A stretch of DNA of 64,000 bases from assembly GCF_037126265.1 (NCBI RefSeq), contig NZ_JAYLLN010000001.1:209146-273145 (forward strand), in the 5' to 3' direction. Below the pieces are notes generated by a model, which was not told the DNA's origin, made no database searches, and worked only from the letters and a program-made list of their open reading frames with translations. Made by a program: the position numbers and the translations under genes. The stretch is from Sphingobacterium tenebrionis (GTDB taxonomy: Bacteria; Bacteroidota; Bacteroidia; Sphingobacteriales; Sphingobacteriaceae). Below, one piece after another: positions 17,743 to 26,827 of this stretch; the stretch's first letter is position 1; every line of letters starts with the position of its first letter.

Positions 17743-19191
17743 ATGGATAACCTTTTTATACTGCTTTTATTACCTGTCGTAAGTGCCATCATTTTGGCAT
17801 TTATGAAATCAACATCTGCAAAATGGGCAGCTTTTGTATTGGCCTTGCTACAATTGGGCTTGACCATACCATTTATCTGCAATTTTGTGCCAGATGCCAG
17901 CGTACAGTTTTCACAATCCTGGAGCTGGATTTCCAACTTGGGCATTAACTTCCATGTTGGATTGGATGGCATAAGCCTACCGATGTTGATCTTAACCAAT
18001 GGGTTGATCCCGTTGATCATCCTGGCGAGTTTCGGACATCAGAAAACTGGAAATTTCTATGCCCTGATCTCCTTTATGCAGGCTGGTTTGGTCTTGGTAT
18101 TTATTTCTTTGGATGCTTTCTCCTTTTATATAGGATGGGAAGCTGCCTTAATACCGATCTATTTTATCTGTGCCTTATGGGGCGAGGGCGATCGTATCCG
18201 CATCAACATGAAGTTTTTCGTGTATACCTTCTTCGGAAGTTTATTGATGTTGATCGCCATCATCTATCTATACCAACAATCAGGAACGAAAGATCTTTCA
18301 TGGACTACCCTGACGCAATTAAGCTTAACAGAAGGATCCCAACGTTGGATATTCTGGGCATTCTTTGCGGCATTTGCCATTAAGATTCCTTTGTTCCCAT
18401 TCCATTCTTGGCAGCCTGATACCTACACCCATGCACCAGCAGCGGGAACCATGCTGTTATCCGGGATCATGTTGAAAATGGGTCTTTTTGGATTATTGCG
18501 TTGGTTACTTCCTTTGGTACCTGATGCCGTAGCGAGCTATGGTATGGTGGCCATGATCATGAGTTTGATCGGAGTAGTCTATGGTTCCATCATCGCTTTC
18601 AAGATGAATGATGCGAAACGCTTGATCGCCTATTCATCCATTGCGCACGTAGGTCTAATTTCTGCTGGTATTTTCTCCTTCAGCCAAGAAGGATTGCAAG
18701 GTGCGGTTCTTCAGATGATCAACCACGGTATTTCGGTGGTGGGTCTTTTCTTTATCATCGATGTGATCCAACAGCGATTGGGCACGAGGGATCTAAAGGA
18801 ATTGGGAGGATTAGCGACAAAGATGCCTATCCTAGCCATCTGCTTTCTGATCATCCTAATGGGAGCGATCGGTTTACCATTGACCAATGGTTTCATCGGT
18901 GAATTCTTATTGTTGAAAGGGATCTTCTCCACAGCCGAGCATGGCGTTTGGTATGCCGTAATCGGAGGTACGACCCTGATCTTTGGAGCTGTCTATATGT
19001 TGCGCTTTTTCCAAAAAGCCATGCTGGGAACTGCTCAAAAGGATGTTTTGGATATTCAGGATGTAAGAGGATATGAAGCGTTATTGCTGATCATCATCAG
19101 TGCATTGGTTATTATTATCGGTGTTTTCCCGAACTGCTTATTGCATCTTTCGGAGGCATCGGTAAGTCAATTATTACAACAAATTAAATAA
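17743..19191 (+). CDS. nuoM: NADH-quinone oxidoreductase subunit M
   Basis: 482-residue antiporter-like proton-pumping subunit. Seen: FYIGWEAALIPIYF (key Glu of TM5), KIPLFPFHSWQPDTYTHAPAAGTMLLSGIMLKMG and the later SSIAHVGL segment. Lies 19 bases after nuoL and 20 before nuoN. Confidence 0.97.
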   Translation: MDNLFILLLLPVVSAIILAFMKSTSAKWAAFVLALLQLGLTIPFICNFVPDASVQFSQSWSWISNLGINFHVGLDGISLPMLILTNGLIPLIILASFGHQKTGNFYALISFMQAGLVLVFISLDAFSFYIGWEAALIPIYFICALWGEGDRIRINMKFFVYTFFGSLLMLIAIIYLYQQSGTKDLSWTTLTQLSLTEGSQRWIFWAFFAAFAIKIPLFPFHSWQPDTYTHAPAAGTMLLSGIMLKMGLFGLLRWLLPLVPDAVASYGMVAMIMSLIGVVYGSIIAFKMNDAKRLIAYSSIAHVGLISAGIFSFSQEGLQGAVLQMINHGISVVGLFFIIDVIQQRLGTRDLKELGGLATKMPILAICFLIILMGAIGLPLTNGFIGEFLLLKGIFSTAEHGVWYAVIGGTTLIFGAVYMLRFFQKAMLGTAQKDVLDIQDVRGYEALLLIIISALVIIIGVFPNCLLHLSEASVSQLLQQIK

Positions 19192-19211
19192 AACAGGATT
19201 AACAAGATATT

Positions 19212-20594
19212 ATGAGTGCGATTATCACACTTTCTCTATTAGGTATACTTATTTTGTATTTGGGTTTGTACAAGGCCAAAAATGCATTGTTGCCTGTTAG
19301 CATTTTAGGATTGGTTGCAGCTTTAGGCTTAGAGATCTATGCTTGGAACCAAACGGCAGAACCATTGTACAAAGGCATGGTCTTATTTGACCATTTTGCA
19401 CTTTCGTTTTCCATTGTCTGTATTTCATTGACAATCCTTATCCTATTCCTTTCCAAGGAGTACTTTAAAGCGATCTCTGATAATATTGCAGAATATTATA
19501 CCCTGATCCTCTTTTCCCTGACCGGTGCTTTGATGGTATGTTCCTACCATAATTTTGCGATGCTGTTCATTGGGTTAGAGATCATGTCCGTAGCCTTGTA
19601 CATCTTGGTGGGTATCCGCAGAAAAGACAAAGCTTCGAATGAAGCTTCCCTGAAGTACTTTTTGATGGGTGCATTCTCCACCGGTTTCTTATTGTTCGGT
19701 ATTACCCTATTGTATGGTTCAACAGGTTCATTTGACCTGGCGGCCATCAAACAATATATCTTAGATAATCCAACCTCTGTTTCGCCGATGTTCTACGCGG
19801 GGATCCTGTTGTTGTTGGTAGGTCTATGTTTCAAAGTAGGTGTGGCTCCTTTCCACTTCTGGACGCCAGATGTGTATGATGGGGCACCGATCTTGATCAC
19901 CAGCTTTATGAGTACCGTGGTGAAGATTGCCTCTTTCGCTGGTTTCTTACGTCTGTTCAGTACCGTATTGGTTCCATTGAACGAATTCTGGACACCTGTG
20001 CTGATGACCGTAGTGATCATTACCCTTTTCGTTGGTAATATCTCGGCCTTGATGCAGACCAGCTTTAAGCGTATGATGGCTTATTCCAGCATTTCCCAAG
20101 CGGGTTATATGTTGTTTGCCATCCTTTCCATTGGACCTAATTCTGCCTCTGGTATCCTGACCTATTCCATGGCGTATGGCTTGGCATCCGTGATCGCTTT
20201 TGGTGCTTTGATCCTGGTGAAGAGATATGTGGGTTCGGACCAATTTGAATCCTTTAATGGATTGGGAAAAACAAATCCAGGTCTTGCATTTGCCGTAACC
20301 GTGGGTATGCTATCCTTAGCTGGTATTCCTTTGACCGCTGGTTTTATCGGTAAGTTCATGATGTTCAGTAATGTGATGAATGATTACCATACCGTCTTAT
20401 TGGTATTGGCGGCAATCAATGCTGCGATAGGGGTTTATTATTACCTACGCGTGGTGGTGCACATGTATTTTATGAAACCATCCGAAGAGCATGTGGTAAG
20501 TTTACCAATTAATTTCAAAGTGGTGTTTATCGTTGCAGTGATTTTAACTATCATTTTAGGTGTCTATCCGAATGCAGTAGTCGCACTGATCTAG
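19212..20594 (+). CDS. nuoN: NADH-quinone oxidoreductase subunit N
   Basis: 460-residue antiporter-like subunit, last gene of the nuo operon. Seen: MLFIGLEIMSVALYILVG (membrane Glu), KVGVAPFHFWTPDVYDGAP, and AYSSISQAGYML. Followed 41 bases later by a strong terminator, so the operon is complete as A-N without insertions. Confidence 0.97.
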   Translation: MSAIITLSLLGILILYLGLYKAKNALLPVSILGLVAALGLEIYAWNQTAEPLYKGMVLFDHFALSFSIVCISLTILILFLSKEYFKAISDNIAEYYTLILFSLTGALMVCSYHNFAMLFIGLEIMSVALYILVGIRRKDKASNEASLKYFLMGAFSTGFLLFGITLLYGSTGSFDLAAIKQYILDNPTSVSPMFYAGILLLLVGLCFKVGVAPFHFWTPDVYDGAPILITSFMSTVVKIASFAGFLRLFSTVLVPLNEFWTPVLMTVVIITLFVGNISALMQTSFKRMMAYSSISQAGYMLFAILSIGPNSASGILTYSMAYGLASVIAFGALILVKRYVGSDQFESFNGLGKTNPGLAFAVTVGMLSLAGIPLTAGFIGKFMMFSNVMNDYHTVLLVLAAINAAIGVYYYLRVVVHMYFMKPSEEHVVSLPINFKVVFIVAVILTIILGVYPNAVVALI

Positions 20595-20635
20595 CTACTT
20601 AGGCTTCAGAATTAAATTAAACAGAATATTTTGGG

Positions 20636-20664
20636 AAAGCACAACATAAAAGTTGTGCTTTTTT
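20636..20664 (+). terminator. Rho-independent terminator of the nuo operon
   Basis: Perfect 10-bp stem AAAGCACAAC (20636-20645) / GTTGTGCTTT (20652-20661), six-base loop and a T-run to 20664. The A-tract on the left may make it work in both directions. It overlaps the spurious N-terminal extension of the next reading frame, supporting the later start chosen there. Confidence 0.92.
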
Positions 20665-20723
20665 CGTTTAATAATTTGAACTTTCACAACAAATTGTATC
20701 TTTATAAAGTTCCAGTTTTTATT

Positions 20724-23255
20724 ATGAGGAGTGTCCGATTCTTTTGGGTTTTTTGTGTTTTTTTAGGCGTTCTATGCACTGCATGGGGCAACTTGATGGC
20801 GCAATCCCTCATTACGGGCAAAGTGGTAGATATGGAAACAGGGAAGGCCATTGCGGGTGCAACGGTAACCAACCTAAACAGTAGGGAAGCCACTTCTACC
20901 GATAGTTTGGGTATCTTCCGATTAAAACGCCCTCAATCTTCCAATAATTTTCTGTTTAGGGCCCTAGGCTATAAAAACCTACGGACTCCTGCGGTTTTGG
21001 ATTCCCTCCCGGATTCCATCGCTTGGATCATCGAATTGGATCCAGACGAAAACGCCATCGAGACTATTACCATTACCCATCGGGGAAAATACAGCAACAG
21101 GAACAATAAAGCGGTGGAGCTGATCGACCTGGTGATCCGCCATAAACATCAGAACCGTCTGACCGGAAAGGACAGTCTGCAGTTTCAACAATATGATAAA
21201 CTGAAGTTCGGCTTTGTTGATCCTAAACCGACCATTCGCAAAGGTATCCTGGACCTGAAGTTTCTTTTCCAGAACATCGATACCCTCAGTCAGCCTGGAA
21301 AGAAATTATTGGCGATGTACCAGGAGGAAAGCAACGCCCATGTGTATGGGAAAAGGAACCCATCAAAATTCAAGAAACAGATCTATAGCCAGAAGAAAAC
21401 GGAGTTTGACCAACGCTATATCAACAATCCCAACATTCAGGAATTCATGAACTATATGTTCCAGCAGGTGGATGTCTACGATGAATCCATCTATCTCTTG
21501 AATAAACAGTTCTTAAGTCCGATTGCAGACAATGGGAAGCTCTATTATAAGTATTATGTGGTAGATACCATTTTCAACAAGGAAGGGTATTTCATCAAAT
21601 TGGATTTTGAACCAAGGAATACGCAGGACCTGCTGTTTTCGGGGACTTTGGAGATCAGTATGGATGGATCCTATGCGGTAAAGCAGGCTAATCTTAAGCT
21701 GAGCAGGAATGCCAATGTGAACTGGATCAAGGAGGCAGAGATCAAATTTCATTATCGGAAGGATGCCAGTGGGGTGATGCTTTCGGATACGACCAAAACA
21801 TTTTTTACCCTTGGTGTCGGAAAATCGGAAACCCTATTTGCAGAACGTTTCAGTATTAATGACTCCTATAAGCTGAATGCGGCATTTCCAACGGGGGTAT
21901 TTCAGGGTGCTCCAGTGGAGGTCTTAACCACTGCTGATGAAGTGGTCCCTGAAAGACCCGTCGCCCTGAATATTTACGAGAACAAAACCTATGAGAACAT
22001 TGAGACCTTAAACAATAAGAAGAGTTTTAAGTCGATGTTGGCTGTGGGTTATCTGATTGCCCAAGGATATTATAATTTGGGGATGTTTGAATTAGGTCCT
22101 TTGGAATACCTGTATAGCAGGAATAATATTGAAGGCAACCGCTTTCGTTTAGGTGGTCGAACCACGCAACTGTTGACCGATAAGGCTTATTTTGAAGGTT
22201 ATCTGGCTTATGGATCGGATGATGCCCGGTTCAAATATTTCCTGAAATCTGCTGTTACGCTGAATGGAAAATCGGTCGTGAACTTTCCTGCCCATTACCT
22301 GGAAGCATCGGTTCAAAATGATATCCTGGAGCCAGGCATGCAGATATCCTATCTGAAAGGGGATAGTTTCTTCCGTTCGATAAGGAGTAACCGCCCTACC
22401 AAATGGTTTGATACCCGTGGCTACCAGCTCCAACATGTCATCGAGTTTGGAAACCATGTGAGTGTGACTTCCGGTTTTACCCATATGGATAGGCAAACCG
22501 TTGGTGATCTTCGCTTGGAAAGTTCTGCAGATCCGAATCAATTGTTGACCAATATTTCGACCAATGAAGTCCAAGTTGATCTGCGCTGGGCGCCCTATGA
22601 GAAATTCTACTATAGGAATTTGACCAGAAACACCATCAAAGAAAAACATCCGGTATTCAATTTGAAATATACCCATAGCTTGGATGGTTTCTGGAACAGT
22701 AATTACAAATATGAGAAATTGGTTGCTTCTGCTTCCAAGCGTTTTTTCCTGAACCAATTGGGGTTTGCGGATGTACGTTTGGTCGGAGGGAAGATCTGGG
22801 GAACTCTACCTTATCCGTTGTTGGAAATCCCTAATCTCCGACAGAAGGATGACCGTCATAAGATTGATTTCGATATGATGAATTCTATGGAATTTGTTGC
22901 CGATCAATATGTGAAATTCAGTATTGACCATGAACTTCAGGGATTTCTGTTCAATAAGATCCCTTTGATCAAGAAATTGAATCTAAGAGAGGTATGGGGG
23001 GCTCAGATGTTCTACGGTAAATTGAGCGATCGCAACAACCCATACCTGAGTGATGAGGTAGTACATTTTGACAGGGATGCCGATGGGCAATTATTGACCT
23101 ATGTGTTGGATCGCGCACCTTATTGGGAAGGAACTGTCGGAATTGATAATATCCTGAACGTATTGAAGGTGGAATACGTGAAAAGATTGACCTATGAGGA
23201 TGCTCCACGGGCCAGAGGAGACCGCTTTCGAGTATCCATCAATATTAATTTTTAA
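20724..23255 (+). CDS. DUF5686 / carboxypeptidase-regulatory-like outer-membrane protein
   Basis: 843-residue exported protein. Start set at ATG 20724, which gives a clean signal peptide (about 1-28, ending NLMAQS); earlier in-frame starts would fall inside the nuo terminator. Residues about 30-110 form a carboxypeptidase-D-regulatory-like beta domain (ITGKVVDMETGKAIAGATV ... DSLGIFRL), followed by a long DUF5686-type region and a beta-rich, aromatic C-terminus ending RVSININF, typical of an outer-membrane barrel. Such proteins are common in Bacteroidota and their function is unproven. It stands alone, with no obvious operon partner. Confidence 0.82.
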   Translation: MRSVRFFWVFCVFLGVLCTAWGNLMAQSLITGKVVDMETGKAIAGATVTNLNSREATSTDSLGIFRLKRPQSSNNFLFRALGYKNLRTPAVLDSLPDSIAWIIELDPDENAIETITITHRGKYSNRNNKAVELIDLVIRHKHQNRLTGKDSLQFQQYDKLKFGFVDPKPTIRKGILDLKFLFQNIDTLSQPGKKLLAMYQEESNAHVYGKRNPSKFKKQIYSQKKTEFDQRYINNPNIQEFMNYMFQQVDVYDESIYLLNKQFLSPIADNGKLYYKYYVVDTIFNKEGYFIKLDFEPRNTQDLLFSGTLEISMDGSYAVKQANLKLSRNANVNWIKEAEIKFHYRKDASGVMLSDTTKTFFTLGVGKSETLFAERFSINDSYKLNAAFPTGVFQGAPVEVLTTADEVVPERPVALNIYENKTYENIETLNNKKSFKSMLAVGYLIAQGYYNLGMFELGPLEYLYSRNNIEGNRFRLGGRTTQLLTDKAYFEGYLAYGSDDARFKYFLKSAVTLNGKSVVNFPAHYLEASVQNDILEPGMQISYLKGDSFFRSIRSNRPTKWFDTRGYQLQHVIEFGNHVSVTSGFTHMDRQTVGDLRLESSADPNQLLTNISTNEVQVDLRWAPYEKFYYRNLTRNTIKEKHPVFNLKYTHSLDGFWNSNYKYEKLVASASKRFFLNQLGFADVRLVGGKIWGTLPYPLLEIPNLRQKDDRHKIDFDMMNSMEFVADQYVKFSIDHELQGFLFNKIPLIKKLNLREVWGAQMFYGKLSDRNNPYLSDEVVHFDRDADGQLLTYVLDRAPYWEGTVGIDNILNVLKVEYVKRLTYEDAPRARGDRFRVSININF

Positions 23256-23316
23256 AACTAAAAGGAGCATATCCTTGATATAGATTTTAATTGTTCACAA
23301 ACTATTCATTAATAAT

Positions 23317-24093
23317 ATGGAGAATTTTCAAAATATTGTCGTGGAGATTGTTGATCAGACTGCAGTGGTCCGCATCAACCGCGAGTCGAAATTAAATGCA
23401 CTCAATAAAGAAACGATCGCTGAGCTTAAGCATGCCGTAGCATCACTCGCTGAAAACAATGAAGTGAGGGGCTTGGTGCTAACAGGCACTGGGCCTAAGG
23501 CTTTTGTAGCGGGAGCAGATATTCAGGAATTCTTGGCAAAATCCAAGGCAGAGGCGATGGAGCTCTCGGCTTTTGGCCATGAATTGATGGATCGATTGGC
23601 GAATTTTCCAAAGCCGGTCATTGCTGCCGTCAACGGTTTTGCTTTAGGTGGTGGTTTGGAGTTGGCGATGGCCTGTCATATCCGTATTGCCTCATCGAAC
23701 GCTAAAATGGGCTTGCCCGAAGTCTCTTTAGGACTGATCCCTGGCTATGGGGGAACGCAAAGGCTGCCCCAATTGGTTGGAAAGGCAAAAGCCTTGGAAA
23801 TGATGTTAAGTGGAGAGATGATCGATGCTGCCGATGCGCATAAGTGGGGTCTGGTGAATAAGGTGGTGGAGCAGGAGGTTTTAATGGAAGAGGTTTATTC
23901 TCTTTTGAATAAGATGTATGCCAAATCGCGGAATGCCATTGCAACAGCGATTGAAGTGGTCAATACCGGTTTTAATGCAGAGCAGGATGGTTATAAGGCA
24001 GAGATCAATGCGTTTGGTCAGTGCTTTGGTTCGGATGATTTTAAGGAGGGGGTTTCTGCCTTCTTGGAAAAAAGAAAGCCTGATTTTAAATAA
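23317..24093 (+). CDS. Enoyl-CoA hydratase/isomerase family protein
   Basis: 258-residue crotonase-fold protein. The oxyanion-hole segments are visible as GPKAFVAGADIQEF and VNGFALGGGLELAMACH, and the catalytic region as LPEVSLGLIPGYGGTQRLPQLVGK. Most likely a short-chain enoyl-CoA hydratase of fatty-acid or amino-acid breakdown; the family is broad, so the substrate is not certain. No other beta-oxidation gene is adjacent. Confidence 0.88.
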   Translation: MENFQNIVVEIVDQTAVVRINRESKLNALNKETIAELKHAVASLAENNEVRGLVLTGTGPKAFVAGADIQEFLAKSKAEAMELSAFGHELMDRLANFPKPVIAAVNGFALGGGLELAMACHIRIASSNAKMGLPEVSLGLIPGYGGTQRLPQLVGKAKALEMMLSGEMIDAADAHKWGLVNKVVEQEVLMEEVYSLLNKMYAKSRNAIATAIEVVNTGFNAEQDGYKAEINAFGQCFGSDDFKEGVSAFLEKRKPDFK

Positions 24094-24219
24094 GAAAGAT
24101 TAAAAATTATATAAACCACCAAAAATTAGGTAAGCGGCAACAAACAAAAAGGCTTTATAAATTGTATCTATTCTTACAGTTTTCAATTATTACCATTATT
24201 TAATTTTTAAGGTCATTTT

Positions 24220-25278
24220 ATGAGTTTAAATGATGTTTTTTCACAAAAGGAACGGAATATCATTATTCTGCTTATCATTATTGTTTTAGGTGGGATAATC
24301 CTATATGCCACTTCCGGTATATTCGGTGCTTTTCTGGGCACAATGGTAATGTATACCCTTTTCCGAAATCTCAACATTTTTTTCATTGAGAAATGGGGCT
24401 GGCCAAAGCCCTTATCTTCTGTGGTGATCATTGTTATCTCCATCTTCATCATTGTCCTCCCATTCGTAGGTATAGGGAAAATGTTGTTCGATAAAGCGAT
24501 CGAACTGCAGCAAAATCCGCAATGGATCCAACGAACGATGGATGCGATCGATCGTTTTGCTGGAGATAAACTCGGACAACCTGACCTTATCGAAAAGCAG
24601 CTGGAGGCCAGTTCGGCCTATGCGGGTAAACTACTGACCTCTACCCTTAGTGGGGCCGCGAATGTGTTCCTTGAAGTCACTGTCATGTATTTTCTATTGT
24701 ACTTCCTTTTTGTCAATTATAAAGGCTTTGAGGGGAGTATCGTCCATTATATGCCTTTTGATGATGAGAATGCCGTAGTATTTGGCGAGGAACTGAAGAA
24801 CATCACCTATTCGAATATTATTGGGCAGACTTTCATTGCCATTGTTCAGGGCTTGTGCCTGGCCATAGGCTTTTACATCTTCGGTGCCAAAGACCCCATA
24901 TTCTGGGGGGTAATCTGTGCTATTCTTTCCTTCATTCCTTTGCTTGGTCCGCCATTGATCTTTGTGCCTGCAGCCGTTATTCTTTTAACAGAAGGCCACA
25001 ACTGGCAAGGGATTGGCCTACTGATCTGGGGATTCGGCCTGGTGATCAATATCGATAATGTGCTACGTTTGGTAATTGCGAAAAAAGTAGGTGATATACA
25101 TCCCATTATTACCGTTGTCGGGGTAATTATCGGTATTCCTCTGTTTGGGTTGATGGGGCTTGTGTATGGACCTTTGTTATTGGCGTATTTTCTGATTGCC
25201 GTTAGGATCTATAAAAGCAATAAAAGGCTCTCTCTGAAGAAAGATCAATTGCAGGAAACCTTGAATGAGGCGCCTTAG
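24220..25278 (+). CDS. AI-2E family transporter (PerM-like)
   Basis: 352-residue membrane protein of the AI-2E/PerM family: about eight TM helices with a soluble amphipathic insertion at about 85-150. The conserved late segment is visible (LSFIPLLGPPLIFVPAAVILL, then INIDNVLRLVIAKKVGDIHPI and GLMGLVYGPLLLAY). Family members export signals or act as Na+/H+ antiporters; the substrate here is unknown. The 126-base upstream gap is AT-rich without a clear hairpin. Confidence 0.87.
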   Translation: MSLNDVFSQKERNIIILLIIIVLGGIILYATSGIFGAFLGTMVMYTLFRNLNIFFIEKWGWPKPLSSVVIIVISIFIIVLPFVGIGKMLFDKAIELQQNPQWIQRTMDAIDRFAGDKLGQPDLIEKQLEASSAYAGKLLTSTLSGAANVFLEVTVMYFLLYFLFVNYKGFEGSIVHYMPFDDENAVVFGEELKNITYSNIIGQTFIAIVQGLCLAIGFYIFGAKDPIFWGVICAILSFIPLLGPPLIFVPAAVILLTEGHNWQGIGLLIWGFGLVINIDNVLRLVIAKKVGDIHPIITVVGVIIGIPLFGLMGLVYGPLLLAYFLIAVRIYKSNKRLSLKKDQLQETLNEAP

Positions 25279-25294
25279 ATTTAGATGGTAGATT

Positions 25295-25939
25295 TCATTC
25301 TCCTTCTGTCACGTACCCGAGCATGTATTCATTAAAACGTTCATAGAATACCCGGAATGGCGTTTGCTCACCATCTTTTTGAAGCCAAAGTCTCATGGTT
25401 CCTTGGGGGTGGTAATTGAATGGTAGGATGCGCATGTCTTCCAAAAAGGAGACTCCTTTATTGCCCTGAAGTTTATATACGGCTTCTTTTGCGCACCAAC
25501 AGGCATACAGCTGGTCAATTTCATCTGCTGGCTTAATGAACCCCAATTCATCAGGCTTAAGGAATTTGTTCTTGATACGGACAACCTTTTCCTTAACGAT
25601 CTCCAGGTCGATCCCACACCTCCCTTTCAGGCTCAGCATTACCCCTGCATAATCATAGGAATGGGTCAGGGAAATCTCATATGGGAAATCGGGAAGATAG
25701 GGTTTGCCATTAGCGTCCGAAGGACAATTGATGTAATCCGGTGTCTGCAGCAAATACCTCAACAAAACCCTTGTCGCCAACCAATGTAAACTACGTTTTC
25801 CCTTCGCCAAACTGCGGAGTTTTGCTCTCTCGCGGTCATCCAACTGCAGAAAGCTCACCAGTTCTTCCTCTGATTCTTCAATTTTCCATAAGGCGATGCG
25901 ACTGTTTTCGTCGAGTTCTTTGAGATATGCTAAGGCCAT
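25295..25939 (-). CDS. 4'-phosphopantetheinyl transferase superfamily protein (Sfp/AcpT type)
   Basis: 214-residue enzyme that moves the phosphopantetheine arm of CoA onto acyl or peptidyl carrier proteins. Motifs: CGIDLEIV (Mg-binding Asp, about residue 110) and WCAKEAVYKLQG (about 148-159), both diagnostic of the Sfp superfamily. ATG 25939 is preferred to the TTG two codons upstream. Convergent with the AI-2E gene. A -7-like TATATTTG sits directly before the start codon. Confidence 0.88.
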   Translation of the reverse strand: MALAYLKELDENSRIALWKIEESEEELVSFLQLDDRERAKLRSLAKGKRSLHWLATRVLLRYLLQTPDYINCPSDANGKPYLPDFPYEISLTHSYDYAGVMLSLKGRCGIDLEIVKEKVVRIKNKFLKPDELGFIKPADEIDQLYACWCAKEAVYKLQGNKGVSFLEDMRILPFNYHPQGTMRLWLQKDGEQTPFRVFYERFNEYMLGYVTEGE

Positions 25940-25945
25940 ATGCAA

Positions 25946-26210
25946 ATATAGCTGTTTTAGTATTTAGATCGAGGACTGATGGCCTTTTGATTTTTAGTCG
26001 ATAACCTTTTAATATCTATTCGGATGGATGTGTATAAGTTTGGTTCATTCTGAGAATAGGACGAAAGTAATGTAAAAGTTTGTGTTTTACTACCGGGCGC
26101 CTATTTTGGGCTTTTACATTGGTTTGGCCATACTTGAAGCTCGATTGCAGTTCGAAAAGAGGGTTTGACGATAAGGAAACGGCATGGAAATTCTAAGAAC
26201 AGCATCTCCT
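25946..26210. other. Non-coding stretch between divergent genes
   Basis: About 265 bases with no supportable gene, lying between the phosphopantetheinyl transferase and the dcd promoter. It is mixed in composition. I see a loose AAAAGT...TTTTACAT imperfect repeat near 26070-26120 but nothing I can name. Confidence 0.5.
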
Positions 26211-26242
26211 ATTGTCAATGCTGTTGCGAATGTGTATTTTTG
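26211..26242 (+). promoter_or_regulatory. Promoter of dcd
   Basis: ATTG at 26211-26214 and TATTTTTG at 26235-26242 match the Bacteroidota -33/-7 pair with a 20-base spacer, giving a leader of about 30 bases to the ATG at 26278. Confidence 0.52.
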
Positions 26243-26277
26243 AATCCCGCTTAATGGCAGGGTATTAGCTCAAACTT

Positions 26278-26814
26278 ATGATTTTATCGGATAAAAGGAT
26301 TTTAGAGGAGATAGACAAAGGAAGTATTGTCATCGAACCATTTGATAGGAAGTGTTTAGGGACCAATTCCTATGATGTGCATTTAGGTAAATACCTTGCT
26401 ACGTACAAAGATGAGGTGTTGGATGCAAGGAAACACAATGAGATCGACCATTTTGAGGTCCCTGCAGAAGGTTATGTTCTGATGCCTGGAACCTTATACC
26501 TTGGCGTTACACTGGAATATACTGAGACCCATGGCCATGTCCCATTTTTGGAAGGGAAATCCAGTACAGGTCGGTTAGGGATTGATATCCATGCTACAGC
26601 CGGAAAAGGGGATGTAGGTTTCTGCAATACTTGGACCTTAGAGATTTCAGTAGCCCAACCGGTGCGTGTATATGCAGGCATGCCGATCGGGCAGTTGATT
26701 TATTTTGTGGTGGAAGGTGAAATCGAAACTTTTTACAACAGTAAAGGAAATGCCAAATATAATAGCAAAACCATCAGGCCAGTAGAAAGCATGATGTGGA
26801 AAAATGCCTTTTAG
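26278..26814 (+). CDS. dcd: dCTP deaminase
   Basis: 178-residue trimeric dUTPase-superfamily enzyme converting dCTP to dUTP for thymidylate synthesis. Seen: the N-terminal MILSDKRILEEI typical of Dcd, TNSYDVHLG, and the active-site segment EGKSSTGRLGIDIHATAGKGD. Length agrees with the family. Convergent with the downstream M28 peptidase gene (13-base gap). Confidence 0.94.
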   Translation: MILSDKRILEEIDKGSIVIEPFDRKCLGTNSYDVHLGKYLATYKDEVLDARKHNEIDHFEVPAEGYVLMPGTLYLGVTLEYTETHGHVPFLEGKSSTGRLGIDIHATAGKGDVGFCNTWTLEISVAQPVRVYAGMPIGQLIYFVVEGEIETFYNSKGNAKYNSKTIRPVESMMWKNAF

Positions 26815-26827
26815 TTCGTATTTCTTA

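Noticed and set aside
20631..20723. N-terminal extension of the DUF5686 gene
   Set aside because: It would start inside the nuo terminator and place the signal peptide 31 residues in; ATG 20724 fits better.
22149..22757. 202-codon open frame antisense to the DUF5686 gene
   Set aside because: Lies wholly within a well-supported gene and shows no recognisable protein features.
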